64,000 nt of DNA from Annona cherimola (taxonomy: Eukaryota > Streptophyta > Magnoliopsida > Magnoliales > Annonaceae), in the NCBI GenBank assembly GCA_030490835.1, contig CM059971.1, forward strand, positions 36,876,012-36,940,011, written 5' to 3'. The first letter of the stretch is position 1. Every line of letters starts with the position of its first letter. Under the pieces are notes generated by a model. The model made no database searches and was not told the origin of the DNA. It was given only the letters and a program-made list of their open reading frames with translations. Both the position numbers and the translations under genes were made by a program. This document shows positions 44,142 through 55,964 of this stretch, one piece after another.

Positions 44142-45128
44142 TATATTTATGTTATACTGACATCACGAATACAGAACGGCTAGGGTGCAATCATATCCCA
44201 CCGGCCTCAATGGGAACCATTTCCGAAGTTGGTATTTTTGCCTTAATTTCAAAATCCTGCTCTGTGTAGTATTTAAAATATAATTTACACCATTTATAAC
44301 GAAAATCAAATAAGTCAGATATAGGTGTGATCTTAACGAAGAAAAATTACAAAAATGATATATTTAGAGTATAAAAATGACACCCTAAATATGATAACCA
44401 ATACTTTTAGCAATATAAAAAGACTTTTTCAGACTCATCTATAAAAAAATACATATGCATAATGTTTCAGATTAAATAAAATTTAATGTATAAGTTATTT
44501 GTAATCTAAACATATCTATTGTAATTTTTTAATTAACATCATTCCATTTTTTATGATTTTCACTATGAAACCAGACAGATTTTTAAAGTAAAGTAAAAAT
44601 ATAAAGCTTGAGGATAGTAACCCTTGAGCCGGTGGGAAATTCTCGGTTCAATAAGATCTTTTCAATGAATATATATTTACAATCATCTCCATATTTATTA
44701 CAATCGTTTCCTCAAAAAAAATAAAAAAAATTACAATCGATGTGAAGGGCGCGACGTTCAACAAACTTAGACCAATTGTTAAATCTGCGGAACTTAAAAT
44801 TGAATAATAAAATGATTCAGCTCATGGTACGGTTTTCAAAACATTACGAATGATGGGTAAGGCACCATTGGACCAGTCCGCTGAAGTAAGTTGCTTTGTC
44901 ATTAGCTCTGGGGGAGAGTGGGGGAGGAGGTGTTATAATTATAAAACTTCAAACGAACAACTGGAGTTGTCTTTTTATATCGTGAACCAACGTTTCCTTC
45001 TAGAATTAGATATTTATAACATTTTCAGATATTATTGTAGCACGAAGGATGCGAAATGTAATTAGTCTGCTTATGTTAAGATTAGAATCTACTTGAAAAT
45101 TTGGCTTTTATACACGGACACTGATACA
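44142..45128. other. Unresolved AT-rich DNA
   Basis: 'CCCACCGGCCTCAA' near 44198 has an inverted partner 'CTTGAGCCGGTGGG' near 44624, hinting at another small inverted-repeat element, but its ends could not be placed. No gene. Confidence 0.35.
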
Positions 45129-45452
45129 GTGCACCCGGGTGCTTTAATCCATTTTTATTTTTTTGAAAATTTTTATACAATTATTAATTTAAGTGTATTT
45201 AACATGCGTATCAATTTTTACCATTTTTGGAGTATTTAGATATTTATTTTTAATTTTTAAAAATCAGTTGCATTTTAGTAATTTATAATTACTAAAATGC
45301 AACTGATTTTCAAAAATAAAAAATATATATCTAAAATGCTCTAAAAATAGTAAAAATTGATACACATATTAAATACACTTAGATTAACAGTTGTATAAAA
45401 AAATTTCAAAAAAACTGAAAAAATGAATTAAATGCACCCGGGTGCATTTAGC
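45129..45452. mobile_element. Second copy of the palindromic CACCCGGGTGC element
   Basis: Same order of blocks as 40482-40880: GTGCACCCGGGTGC, TTTTTATACAATTATTAAT, a centre GTAATTTATAATTAC, and an inverted second half ending in GCACCCGGGTGCA. The outermost 'GATCGCGATCCTG' ends are missing. No clear target duplication. Confidence 0.75.
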
Positions 45453-45555
45453 CTCATCCCTTTATATATATTTGGTTGACGGACGGACAATGTAAATGAT
45501 TTCTTATTTATTTGTAGATTTATGAGACTATTCAACCTCGACCTCTTCATCTACT

Positions 45556-47307
45556 TGTTGGTCCCGAGTTAATTGCAATTACCCAAGAGGGAAAGGGTAA
45601 ATTGGGTAAATAAAATTTTTCAACTTAAACAGAAATTTTACCCCGGATTAATCTAGTCCCCTTAATGAAGAAACAAATGGAAAGCAATATAGTGTTGAGA
45701 GCAGAAATAAAAATCAACAAGCAAGATTTTATAGTGGTTCGGGCAACCTTCCCTACTCCACTCTTCCAAGCTCACACCTCTTGTGACTTGGGTTCCACTA
45801 TGTATTTCACAAATACAACTAGAGTCATTGCTCTCTTCTAGATTTCAGCTCTAGGGGGCATCAACAATTCACAGCACAAGCAGGTGAAGTAGGTGAAGAG
45901 TTCCACTCCTATCACACACTACTTTGCTTACACTTGATCTTAGTTACCCAAACTAAATCAAGTTCAATACAACAAGTAAAAGTGAAAGAAGTTTCTACAC
46001 GTTACTATTGTGTAGAGGCAGATTTGGCGCAGAGAAGAACTTGTAGCGTAGGCTTAATGATTCAGCAAGCAGCTCTTGGCAGTTTGGAAGCAAGGTTCTT
46101 CTTCTAGATGTTGTCTTGATCACTTAATGCTCTTAGAGATGAGAGTTATGCTCATTCAATGAATTCTCAACTACCCTCCACGTTCATATTGAATGCCTTA
46201 TATAATTTGCGAGGGAATCCGAATGTTTAGAAATAGGTGGCGAGCATTTAATGCGCCAACGTTCAAAAAATTTCCGACCATTGCAACCCAAGTCGCAGGT
46301 GGAGTCGATTTCGGGTGCGACTTCGCCCAAGTCACATATGGAGTTGACTTCGGGTGCGACTTCGCCTCTCCACAACTTCTTCAAGTTCCAGTCTGGGTCG
46401 ACTTGGTCCTCAACTTGACCCAAGTTGCAGGTAAAGTCGACTTCGGGTGCGACTTCACTTCCTCAGCTTGCTTGATGAACTTGAAATCCTTTGGAATGAC
46501 CTGCTTGCTTGAATTTCTTTCATGTTTGATTGTTCTTCCATCATTGTATACTAGTTAAGACTCTTTATGATTCTTTGATTCCATATCTTGAGTCTTGGAA
46601 TGCATAAAGGAAGTCCAAATATGTGATCTCAATCCTCCATGAGAATATGCAACTTTGCTTGCTCTGGACTTCATTTGATCCTCATTTGATATTCATTTGA
46701 CTTGAGTCGACATGATTTGCAAGTTCCGCACTGAAGTCGAAGCTGGAGTCGACTTGGTCTGCGACTTCACCGATGTCGCATGCGGAGTCGACTTGGGATG
46801 CGACTTCGGCAGCTCTCGTTCTCGATTTCAACTCTGGAAGGAAATGACGTTTTGAAGTCGCTGCTGGAGTCGACTTGGTCTGCGACTTCACCCAAGTCGC
46901 ATGCGGAGTCGACTTGGTCTGCGACTTCACCCAAGTCGCATGCGGAGTCGACTTGGGATGCGACTTCGGCAGCTGTCGTCCCCGATTTCAACTCTGGACG
47001 AAAAATGACGTCTCGAAGTCGCTACTGGAGTCGACTTCATCTGCGATTTCACCCAAGTCGCATGCGGAGTCGACTTGGGATGCGACTTCGGCAGCTTTGC
47101 TCATCGATTTCAACTCTGGATAGAGAATGCTTTTTGAAGTTGCCTCTTGAGTAGACTTGGAAATCGACTTGACCTGTCATGCTTCATTTTCTTCATTTTT
47201 ATATCCTTTAATCATTTTCACAAACATGTTAGTAACCAAAACATACTCAAATTGATTTGTTAATCATCAAAACATAAACTTGGCTTATTTTTCACATGTT
47301 TCCAACA
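45556..47307 (-). repeat. Copia 3' LTR
   Basis: 1752 bp, TGTTGG...CCAACA. It includes the hairpin array at about 46285-46460 and 46720-47165. By eye it differs from the right LTR by around 4-5% over the first 215 bp. The adjacent 'ATCTCCCCCTTTTT' (47308-47321) is the polypurine tract read on the other strand. Confidence 0.9.
46861..46970. repeat. 39-bp tandem repeats in the copia LTR
   Basis: Consecutive 39-bp units each contain a perfect hairpin, stem TGCGACTT/AAGTCGCA with loop CACCC (46881-46901 and 46920-46940), and an AGTCGACT palindrome between hairpins. The 39-bp period is a multiple of three, so frames on both strands stay open; those frames are not genes. Confidence 0.88.
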
Positions 47308-47518
47308 ATCTCCCCCTTTTTGATGATTGACAAAACCGATTTGAGTGTATACCTTTCAATGTCTTTAAAACAAACCATTATTGCATATTGAAGTTTACCA
47401 TACATTTTTCTCTTCCAATAAATCACAAAAACATTCATACAAACGTTTAAGACTTAAAACCATTCATATAAGCATTTAAAATGGAGACTCAAATCCCGAT
47501 CTCTTCTCCCCCTTTTTG

Positions 47519-49540
47519 TCAATTTATCAAAAAAATAAAGATAGAGCGGGTTAATCCTTTGAGAATGGCGGGGTTGCTCCCCCTCAGCTTGTGCTTTTCT
47601 AAAATTAATTCAAGCATTCCCATATCATTTCTAATTTTATAAAATGGTTCTTTTGCTAGAGGTTTGGTGAATATATCTGCAATTTGATCTTCTGTTCTCA
47701 CATATTCCAAACATATATCATGATTTTCTACATGTTCTCTAATAAAGTGATGTCTAAGGTCTATATGTTTGGTCCTTGAATGCAATATTAGATTTTTAGT
47801 TAAACATATTGCACTTGTATTATCACATCTAATAGATATATCTTTAAAATTCATACCATAATTCCTAAGTTGTTGTTTCATCCAAAGCAATTGGGCACAA
47901 CAGCTCCCGACGGCAATATATTCGGCTTTCGCGGTGGATAGAGCAACACTAGTTTATTTTCTTGAAAATCATGAAACCAACATGTTCCCAAGAAACTGAC
48001 GTGTTCCACTAGTGCTTTTTCTATCTACCTTGTAACTGGCAAAATCCGCATCCGAGTAGCCGATTAGATCAAAATTAGAGCCCTTTGGATACTAAAGTCC
48101 TATGTTGGTAGTATCTACTAAATATGTGAAAATTCTTTTTACAACTACGAAGTGTGATTCTTTTGGACAAGATTAAAATCTAGAGCACATGCAAACATTA
48201 AATAGTATATCGGGTCTAGAAGCAGTTAAATATAATAAAGAGCCTATCATGCTTCTATATAACTTTAAATCAACTGGTTTGCCTTTCTCATGTACGTCAA
48301 TTTTAATGGTTGAGCTCATAGGTGTATTTGCCCCTTTACTATTTACCATGCCAAACTTCTTTAACATTTCTTTGATATACTTGGACTAGTTTATGAAGAT
48401 CCCTTCATTTAATTGCTTAATTTGTAGTCCAAGGAAGAAGTTTAGCTCCCCCATCATACTCATTTCAAATTCTTTCTGCATAAGCTCAGAAAATTCTTGA
48501 CAAAGAATCTCATTAGTAGCACCAAAAATAATATCATCAACATAAATTTGAATAATCAAGATATCTTTTTCTTTATACTTGATAAACAAAGTGGTGTCTA
48601 CCTTTCCTTTTTGGAAGTCATGATCAATCAAAAATTTGCTTAATCTCTCATACCAAGCCCTTGGAGCTTGTTTTAATCCATATCAAACTTTGGTTAATTT
48701 TTATACAAATTTAGATTGATCTTTCTCCTCAAATCGAGGTGGTTGTTCAACATACACCTCTTCATTTATATAGCCATTCAAAAATGCACTTTTAACATCC
48801 ATTTGAAACAACTTGAAATTCATGTGAGATGCAAAAGCTAGTAAGATGCGAATAGCTTCTAATCTAGCAACCGGAGCATAGGATTCCTCAAAGTCTATTC
48901 CTTCTTTTTGTGAGTATCATTTTGCCACAAGTCTAGCTTTGTTTCTCACCACAAGTCCACTTTCATTTAACTTGTTTCTAAAGACTCATTTTGTGCCAAT
49001 GACAGTGCAGTCCTTTGGTCTTGGAACAAGATGACAAACTTGGTTTCTTTCAAATTGATTTAGCTCTTCTTGCATTGCTATGATCCAGTTTTCATCATCA
49101 AGAGCTTGGTCAATAGTGGATGGTTCAATTTTGGATACAAATGCGTATTGTCCACAAATATTTTGTTTTGACCTTCTAGTTTTTACACCTTCATAAATAT
49201 TTTCTATAACTTGCTCAATTGGATGGTAATTTTTGAACTTTAAATCAGTTGAAGGTTTATAGAAATTATTACCTTCACTTACCCTTTCCTCCATGTATTC
49301 TTCTTGCTTCTCCACATGCAATTTTTCAAGGTTACTTGTAATATCATCCGCATCACGTAAATCATCTTTTCTTTTGGAGCATGAGTTAAATTCATCAAAA
49401 ACAACATGTATTGACTCTTCTACAACTTGGTTCATTTTATTGAAAACTTTATATGTTTTGCTATTTGATGAGTAACCAAGGAATATTGCCTCATCACTCT
49501 TAGCATCCAATTTTTTCAAGTTGGTTTTTCCATTGTTCAA
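47519..49540 (-). pseudogene. Copia reverse transcriptase and RNase H, broken
   Basis: Pieces in several frames, reading leftward: 48986-49540 (integrase end into the start of reverse transcriptase), 48386-48631 with the catalytic YVDD box in 'IYVDDIIFGATN', 48173-48367 ('SLLYLTASRPDILF'), and 47519-47890 with RNase H motifs 'CDNTSAICL' and 'RTKHIDLRHHFI'. Stops and frame changes separate them, so no full-length enzyme is made. Such enzymes copy the element RNA into DNA in cytoplasmic particles. Confidence 0.85.
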
Positions 49541-50079
49541 AACATAACATGTGCAAACAAGGCATGAAAATATGAAATATTTGATTTTCTACCTTTTCAT
49601 CGCTCATATGGGGTCTTTTTCAAGATTGCTCTAATGGTAACTTGATTCAACACATGACAAGCTGTACTTACAGCTTCACCCCAAAATTTCTTGGATAATT
49701 TACTCTCATTTAGCATTGTTCTAGCCATCTCTTGTATGGTTCTATTTTTCCTTTCAATAACTTCATTTTGTTGTGGAGTTCTTGGTGCAAAAAATGTGTG
49801 GTGAATTCCTTTTTCATTACATAATTCTATAAATCGTTTATTTTCAAACTCACCACCATGATCACTTTTAATGGTCATAATAGTACTTTATTTTTCATTT
49901 TGCACCAAGTTTACAAAAGTTGTAAACATAGATAAGGCTTCATCTTTGCTAGCTAAGAGAATTACCCATGTGAATCTTAAAAAATCATCAACTATTACAA
50001 ACACATACTTCTTTCCACCAATGGTTAAAATGTCGGATGACCCATATAGATCCATGTGTAGCAATTCAAGTGACCTAGT
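49541..50079 (-). pseudogene. Copia integrase core, left part
   Basis: The frame at 49597-49878 contains 'SDHGGEFEN' with the second catalytic Asp and 'PQQNEVIERKNRT' with the catalytic Glu. The frame at 49888-50121 covers 'HMDLYGSS', with the first Asp, and 'FVIVDDFLRFTWV'; its first ~14 residues come from the inserted gypsy LTR. A stop separates the two frames. The remaining upstream integrase is on the far side of the gypsy insertion, near 55965. Confidence 0.82.
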
Positions 50080-50706
50080 TGTCACAAGCTGGAACTTTTC
50101 AACCCTGAACTTGTGCGGCACTTAGCTTGCTCACACCCTTGTGAGGACTAAGTCAGCCTAAACCGGACCAAACACTTGAGAAAGTGATGGTAGAGAGTAG
50201 TGGGCAAAAGAGGAGAGCACTTAGGAACAAAGAAACTTGTATTACTTGAAGGCTTTTTACAAGAAGACTAGAAGACTACAAGGGAACTCTCTTTTGGGAG
50301 CTTGGGTGCTCTTGAGTTGGTGTGTGTGGGGTTTGGTTGATGTGGAGCAAATGAGCTCTCTCCCCCTTTTATAGGCTCTTCCCTTTCCTTGGAGCTCCTC
50401 GGATTTTGACATGTGTCCGTAAGTGGACGGCTAGGATCGCTTTCTAGAATCTTCCCACCTCCTCTTTGGAATTCTCTAGAATTCTCCTGAAGAGTCTTGA
50501 ACTTCTTGGAGCTCTTAGAGGATTCAAGAGAGGTCTGGAAGGTTCTAGAATTCTCTACACTCTTCTTCTCTAGAACTTTCTAGAGAACTTCGGCACCTTC
50601 ATGAGTTCTCTAGAACTTTCTAGAGAACTCCGGCAACTTCATGATTTCTCTACAATTGTGTAGAGGTTTCCTTGATAACCTCTACTAAAATATTTGGGAC
50701 GTGACA
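50080..50706 (-). repeat. Gypsy 3' LTR
   Basis: 627 bp, TGTCAC...GTGACA. It differs from the 5' LTR at three positions that I could find. A CCTATAAAAGGGGG box on the - strand (near 50370) is a likely promoter element. Multiple TTCTAGAGAA-like palindromes lie near the right half. Confidence 0.95.
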
Positions 50707-50719
50707 TCCTCCCCCACTT
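50707..50719 (-). other. Polypurine tract of the gypsy element
   Basis: On the - strand AAGTGGGGGAGGA directly precedes the 3' LTR, the standard site for plus-strand priming. Confidence 0.85.
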
Positions 50720-53417
50720 ATTTTCGCGACGTCCTCGGTGCGGCATTGTAGAATTCCTGTATCTTATCTTTAAATTGCCACAACGAGTCTTCAGTCTCCC
50801 AACTTGCCTCGGCATTTGGCAAGCCTCGCCACTTGACCAAATATTCATAGTAGGGAGGAACGCCTCGTCTTCTGATTTCCCGATCGGCAAGGATGTACTC
50901 CGCCTCTTTGTCGAAGGAGGTGATTACCGCCGTTGGTGCACGCTTCGACTCTCCTCGAGTTGGTTCCTCCTTGTCTTCATGGTATGGTTTTAACATACTC
51001 ACATGAAAGACAGGGTGGATCTTGAGTTTAGGTGGTAATTCTAGCTTATAAGAAGCTTTTCCCACCTTCTTTATTACCTTGAAGGGGCCCTCATAACGCC
51101 GTACTAGCCCTTTATGTACCTTTCTTAGCGTCTTGAATTGCTGGGGCAGTAACTTCACCATGACTTGATCCCCTTCTTGATATTCCACAAGTCTTCTTTT
51201 TCGATCCGCCCATTTCTTCATCTTTTTCGAGGCCCTCTCGAGGTGGGCGCGAGCCATATCCTGCTGTTCATTCCATTCCTTGGCAAACTTGAATGCTCCT
51301 GGGCTCCTCCTAGTATAGTCAGCTGCCAAGGTTGTAGGAGTGAGTGGTTGTTGCCCTGTCGCCAGTTCGAAAGGACTCTGTCCTGTAGACTCACTCCTTT
51401 GTAAGTTATAGGAGAATTGGGCTATATCCAGTAGCTTTGCCCAATCTCGTTGATTGACACTCACGTAGTGCCTTAGATAGAGTTCCAGCAGTGCGTTTAC
51501 TCTTTCAGTCTGTCCATCAGTTTGAGGATGGAAGCTTGTTGAGAAGTTCAAGTCTGATCCCAAGAGCTTGAACAACTCGGTCCAAAACTTTCCTGTAAAC
51601 CTGAGGTCTCGATCACTGATGATCGTCTTAGGCACACCCCAATACTTGACGATATGCTTCAAGAATAGTCGAGCTGCCTCCTCTGCAGTACAGTCTGTCG
51701 GGGCCGGGATGAAGGTTCCGTACTTGGTGAATCGATCTATGATCACCAAGATGGATCCACATCCTTCAGACTTTGGCAAACTGGAGATAAAATCCATCGA
51801 GACACTCTCCCAAGGTCTCTCTGGAATGGGTAGAGGTTCTAGTAGACCTCCAGGTTGCTGCTGCTCCACCTTATCTTGTTGACAGACTAAGCATGTACGC
51901 ACATACGACTCCACATCGTCTCGTTGCTGGGGCCAGTAATAAGCTTGGCCAACTAAGGCCAAGGTACGTGTCATGCCAGGATGTCCCGCCCATCTTGAGT
52001 CATGACACTCTCGAATTATCTCCTTTCTTAGGCTCCCCCACTTTGGCACATATAATCTATCGCCCTTAGTGAATAATAGTTCACCCTTTAGCCAGAATCG
52101 TCTTGTTTTTCCTTCTTTTGCCATCTCTATGATCCTTGAAGCGAGAGGATCATGAGTCATCCCTTCTTTTATACGATTTATCATAGAACACATGGGCTGA
52201 CTGATGGCAGCAAGCTCTGCTTTGCGGCTAAGGGCGTCGGCCACATGATTCACTCTTCCAGGCTTATACTCCATCAGATAATCAAACTCAGCCAAGAAGT
52301 CTTGCCACCGTGCTTGCTTTGGGCTAAGCTTCTTCTGAGTTTGAAAGTAACTAGTAGCCACATTATCGGTCTTGATAATAAAGTGGGAGCCGAGGAGATA
52401 ATGTCTCCATGTACGAAGGCAATGAACTACCGCGGTCATTTCCTTCTCTTGTACCGTATATCGCTTTTCAGTGTCGTTAAGCTTACGACTTTCAAAAGCG
52501 ATAGGATGTCCTTCTTGCATCAATACCCCACCAATGGCAAAGTCGGAGGCATCCGTGTGTACTTCGAACATTTTTCTATAGTCTGGCAACTTCAATACGG
52601 GCTCTTCAGTGATTGCCCTTTTGAGTTCATCAAAAGCCTCCTGACATTTGTCTAGCCATACCCATGCTCTTCCCTTCTTAAGTAAGTCAGTAAGTGGGGC
52701 GGCTATCCGGGAGTATCCCTTAATGAATCGCCGATAATAATTGACCAGTCCAAGAAAGGACTGAAGTTGGGGTACTGTAGTTGGTGGACTCCAATCTAGA
52801 ATAGCCTTCACTTTTTCCCCATCCATGCTCAATTCTCCATCCCTTATCTTATGTCCTAAGAAAGAGACTTCCTTTTGGGCAAAGGTGCATTTCTCTTTCT
52901 TGATATAAAGCTCATTTTCCCGGAGGATTTGGAAGACCTTCTTCAAGTGTTGAATATGTTCCTCTAGGGTGGTACTATAGACCACAATATCATCTAGATA
53001 TACTACCACGAATTTATCCAAGTAGGGATGGAAGATATTATTCATGAGAGTGCAAAAAGTGGCTGGGGCATTGGTGAGTCCAAAAGGCATAACCAAGAAC
53101 TCGTAGGATCCGTACCTTGTTACGCAGGTTGTCTTTGGTTCATCACCTTTAGCAATACGAACTTGATAGTACCCCGACCGTAAGTCTAGTTTGGTGAAAT
53201 ACCTCGCTCCACCAAGTTGATCGAAGAGATCGGCGATCAATGGAATAGGATACTTATTCTTTATAGTGACTTTGTTTAACGCTCGATAGTCAATGCAGAG
53301 CCGCAACGATCCATCATGCTTCTTTTGGAAGAGCACCGGTGCACCATATGGGGCTTTGGATGGCTGAATGAAGCCAACATCTAGTAGGTCCTTTAACTGC
53401 TTCTTCAGTTCATCCAA
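50718..53417 (-). CDS. Gypsy pol: reverse transcriptase, RNase H, integrase, chromodomain
   Basis: An 899-codon open frame. Reverse transcriptase spans about residues 20-180, with the catalytic YLDD at 140-143. RNase H follows (HTDAS near 285, ADALSR near 395). Integrase has an HHCC zinc-binding region (H...HPG, then CLVCQQ, about 470-515) and intact D, D and E positions ('MDFISS', 'SDRDLRF', 'DGQTERVN'). A chromodomain lies at about residues 830-890 ('YEYLVKWRG...ASWE'), which in chromoviruses directs integration to particular chromatin. The Met start is incidental: the polyprotein begins upstream in gag-protease, and the frame shifts near 53412-53418. No stop interrupts the frame. Confidence 0.92.
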   Translation of the reverse strand: MDELKKQLKDLLDVGFIQPSKAPYGAPVLFQKKHDGSLRLCIDYRALNKVTIKNKYPIPLIADLFDQLGGARYFTKLDLRSGYYQVRIAKGDEPKTTCVTRYGSYEFLVMPFGLTNAPATFCTLMNNIFHPYLDKFVVVYLDDIVVYSTTLEEHIQHLKKVFQILRENELYIKKEKCTFAQKEVSFLGHKIRDGELSMDGEKVKAILDWSPPTTVPQLQSFLGLVNYYRRFIKGYSRIAAPLTDLLKKGRAWVWLDKCQEAFDELKRAITEEPVLKLPDYRKMFEVHTDASDFAIGGVLMQEGHPIAFESRKLNDTEKRYTVQEKEMTAVVHCLRTWRHYLLGSHFIIKTDNVATSYFQTQKKLSPKQARWQDFLAEFDYLMEYKPGRVNHVADALSRKAELAAISQPMCSMINRIKEGMTHDPLASRIIEMAKEGKTRRFWLKGELLFTKGDRLYVPKWGSLRKEIIRECHDSRWAGHPGMTRTLALVGQAYYWPQQRDDVESYVRTCLVCQQDKVEQQQPGGLLEPLPIPERPWESVSMDFISSLPKSEGCGSILVIIDRFTKYGTFIPAPTDCTAEEAARLFLKHIVKYWGVPKTIISDRDLRFTGKFWTELFKLLGSDLNFSTSFHPQTDGQTERVNALLELYLRHYVSVNQRDWAKLLDIAQFSYNLQRSESTGQSPFELATGQQPLTPTTLAADYTRRSPGAFKFAKEWNEQQDMARAHLERASKKMKKWADRKRRLVEYQEGDQVMVKLLPQQFKTLRKVHKGLVRRYEGPFKVIKKVGKASYKLELPPKLKIHPVFHVSMLKPYHEDKEEPTRGESKRAPTAVITSFDKEAEYILADREIRRRGVPPYYEYLVKWRGLPNAEASWETEDSLWQFKDKIQEFYNAAPRTSRK

Positions 53418-54175
53418 CTCTTTCGCGACATCCGATATGGTACCATGGCTGGGGGCCTCGCTCCAAGCTCCAGCTGAATCTTGTGATCCACCTCCCGCTG
53501 AGGTGGTAACTTCTTGGGTAACTCGGGTGGCATCACGTCCTTGTATTCCTCAAGGACTGCACCTATCTCCTTGGGGATCTCAAGAGGACTGGGATTATCA
53601 TCCATCTTCAAGGTCGCAAGGTATGTAGGTTCCTTCCTCTTGAGACCCTTAGAAAGTTGCATTGCTGATAAAGTTTTACCCTTTGATTCGATTTCCCTCC
53701 TCAAAGGTACCATGCATGCTTCTTTGCCACCCATGATGCATAAAGAGTTGACACAGGGGAGAGGAAGAGCTCGTACCTTATCTAGGAACTCCAGTCCTAG
53801 AACCATGGAAAAATCATCCATGTGTACCACTGATAGATCGACCTTGCCCTTCCATTCTCCAACAGTCATCTCTATGTCTCGAGCCATACCCACCGCGGGT
53901 TTGGCTGTGGTATTCACAGTCTTCAGCCAGCCTCCCTCCTTTGTGATCTTAAGGCCTATCCTCTTGGCCTCCTCCTCAGTCACAAAGTTATGTGTTGCGC
54001 CTGTGTCAATCAAGGCTTGACTTTCCTTGTCATTTATCTTTACAGGCGCGTACATTAGCCCCTTGGCTAATGGCGTTGGTGGCTTGACACTAGCGACTGC
54101 GTTCAAGAATTGTAGAGATCCCATCCTGATCTCCTTGTTTGGGTCTTCACGGGGCTTCTCATCAAATTGTGTCAC
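53405..54175 (-). pseudogene. Gypsy protease and start of reverse transcriptase, frameshifted
   Basis: A 256-codon frame. The protease active site is ALIDTGATHNFV (about residues 54-65), followed by 'LGLEFLD'. Its C-terminal part ('[12 protein letters not shown]', '[22 protein letters not shown]') is the linker into reverse transcriptase. The frame then runs into a stop within a few codons, while the following pol frame continues in another register, consistent with a one-base loss near 53412-53418. It is in the same frame as gag on its right. Confidence 0.88.
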
Positions 54176-55303
54176 CAGAGCACTCAGGGATTTCCTCTTT
54201 GGGCACTCAGCCGCATAATGGGGACCGTCACATATAAAACAGCTGACTGGTTTGGAGGATCCTTTTGCCTTGCCCTTATTTTTGGGGTCATATTATTTAC
54301 CACGAGTTAGGGCTCTTGGCTTGTCACCCTTCTCTCCCCCACTATTCCTCTTATATCCCTTCTTATCCTTGAACTTGGAGGGTTCTCCTTTCTTGAATTC
54401 AACCAAACTTTCGGCAGCAGCTATGGCCGAAGCAAGATCTTATACATTTTGGCGTACTAGTTCCTGCTTCGCCCATGGTTGTAATCCATCCATGAAGAAG
54501 AACTTCTTAAGCTCCTAAGGAAAATCAGGGATTTCAAGGGATGTCTTAGTGAACTCATCAACGTAGTCCCTGATCGTGCCTGTATGCTTAAGCCTTTGAA
54601 GTTTGGCTCTTGCCTCATCCTCCGCATCCTTAGGATAGAACTGGGCTTTAAAATCATGTTTGTATTCTTCCCAAGTGGAAATACGAACCGTACCTTTTTG
54701 GATGTCTTCCCTTCGACGTCTCCACCAAGTCTGGGCCGAATCAGTGAGGTAGAGAGTTGCAGTGTGGATCTTCCTTCCGTCATCCTCTATTCCCAAATAT
54801 TCAAAATACTGCTCTAGTCCCCATAAGAAGTTGTTTAGCTCCGTAGCATCCCTCTTCCCACCATAGAATTTGGGTTTAGGAGCATCCACCCTTACCAAGT
54901 CTGGTGTCCCGGTGGCTCGTGAGGCGACCGCCGCCTTACACAACACCATATCCTCCTTTTGAGCCTTCATGTCGGCCTCCAAGCTGGACACCCGAGTGTC
55001 TAGGTCCTCTAATGCTTCAACCCGTTCAAGTAACTGTCCAAGCTTACCATCCATCTCCTGACGCAACATGCCAGCAGTAGAGTTGATGCCTATCATCATG
55101 TCTTCTCGGAGCTCTCCATCGTCCCTCATGGATGTAAGCTCGTCGAGACGTGGAACAATACGGTTGAGCTGTTCGGCCATCACCTTGATAGCTTGCTCTA
55201 CCCGTTCCATCCTTCCCTCCATGGCTGCGATAGCGTCCTTGGATGATGACCTCTTGATCTTGCTTGCTCGGGTTTCTACATCAGTAAGGCTTGAGGGGTC
55301 CAT
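54176..55303 (-). pseudogene. Gypsy gag with three premature stops
   Basis: The likely start is the Met at 55303 (MDPSSL). A coiled-coil-like region follows (residues ~20-110), then the capsid part with 'WWRRRREDI' and 'EEYKHDFKAQFYP', then a CCHC zinc knuckle (CFICDGPHYAAEC) near 54195-54235 that binds RNA. In-frame stops lie at 54515-54517 (TAG), 54440-54442 (TAA) and 54293-54295 (TAA). Without a full gag this copy cannot build its own particles. The frame otherwise joins the protease frame. Confidence 0.87.
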
Positions 55304-55324
55304 GATTTCCTCTATGCAACCTGT

Positions 55325-55335
55325 CTTTGATACCA
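55325..55335 (-). other. Primer-binding site, initiator tRNA-Met type
   Basis: On the - strand TGGTATCAAAG begins two bases after the 5' LTR. It is close to the complement of the initiator-tRNA-Met 3' end (TGGTATCAGAG), with one difference. Confidence 0.8.
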
Positions 55336-55337
55336 AC

Positions 55338-55964
55338 TGTCACAAGCTGGAACTTTTCAACCCTGAACTTGTGCGGCACTTAGCTTGCTCACACCCTTGT
55401 GAGGACTAAGTCAGCCTAAACCGGACCAAACACTTGAGAAAGTGATGGTAGAGAGTAGTGGGCAAAAGAGGAGAGCACTTAGGAACAAAGAAACTTGTAT
55501 TACTTGAAGACTTTTTACAAGAAGACTAGAAGACTACAAGGGAACTCTCTTTTGGGAGCTTGGGTGCTCTTGAGTTGGTGTGTGTGGGGTTTAGTTGATG
55601 TGGAGCAAATGAGCTCTCTCCCCCTTTTATAGGCTCTTCCCTTTCCTTGGAGCTCCTCGGATTTTGACATGTGTCCGTAAGTGGACGGCTAGGATCGCTT
55701 TCTAGAATCTTCCCACCTCCTCTTTGGAATTCTCTAGAATTCTCCTGAAGAGTCTTGAACTTCTTGGAGCTCTTAGAGGATTCAAGAGAGGTCTGGAAGG
55801 TTCTAGAATTCTCTACACTCTTCTTCTCTAGAACTTTCTAGAGAACTCCGGCACCTTCATGAGTTCTCTAGAACTTTCTAGAGAACTCCGGCAACTTCAT
55901 GATTTCTCTACAATTGTGTAGAGGTTTCCTTGATAACCTCTACTAAAATATTTGGGACGTGACA
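55338..55964 (-). repeat. Gypsy 5' LTR
   Basis: 627 bp and almost identical to the 3' LTR. The three differences noted by eye are an A/G in the 'CTTGAAG-CTTTTTAC' block, an A/G in 'GGGGTTT-GTTGATG', and a C/T in 'GAGAACT-CGGCACC'. That identity indicates a recent insertion. Confidence 0.95.

Larger units (their letters stand above)
50080..55964 (-). mobile_element. Chromodomain Ty3/gypsy retrotransposon, nearly complete, nested in copia
   Basis: The 5885-bp element has 627-bp LTRs at both ends, a primer-binding site and polypurine tract, and gag-protease-RT-RNaseH-integrase-chromodomain order on the - strand. It interrupts copia integrase, with a 4-bp direct repeat TAGT (50076-50079 and 55965-55968). 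The C-terminal chromodomain identifies a chromovirus; the reverse transcriptase looks Galadriel-like, tentatively. gag is broken by stops, but the pol frame from reverse transcriptase onward is open. Confidence 0.93.

Noticed and set aside
50639..50993. Small frames at the edge of the gypsy element as a separate accessory gene
   Set aside because: They overlap the C-terminal chromodomain frame and the LTR in other registers and have no independent features.
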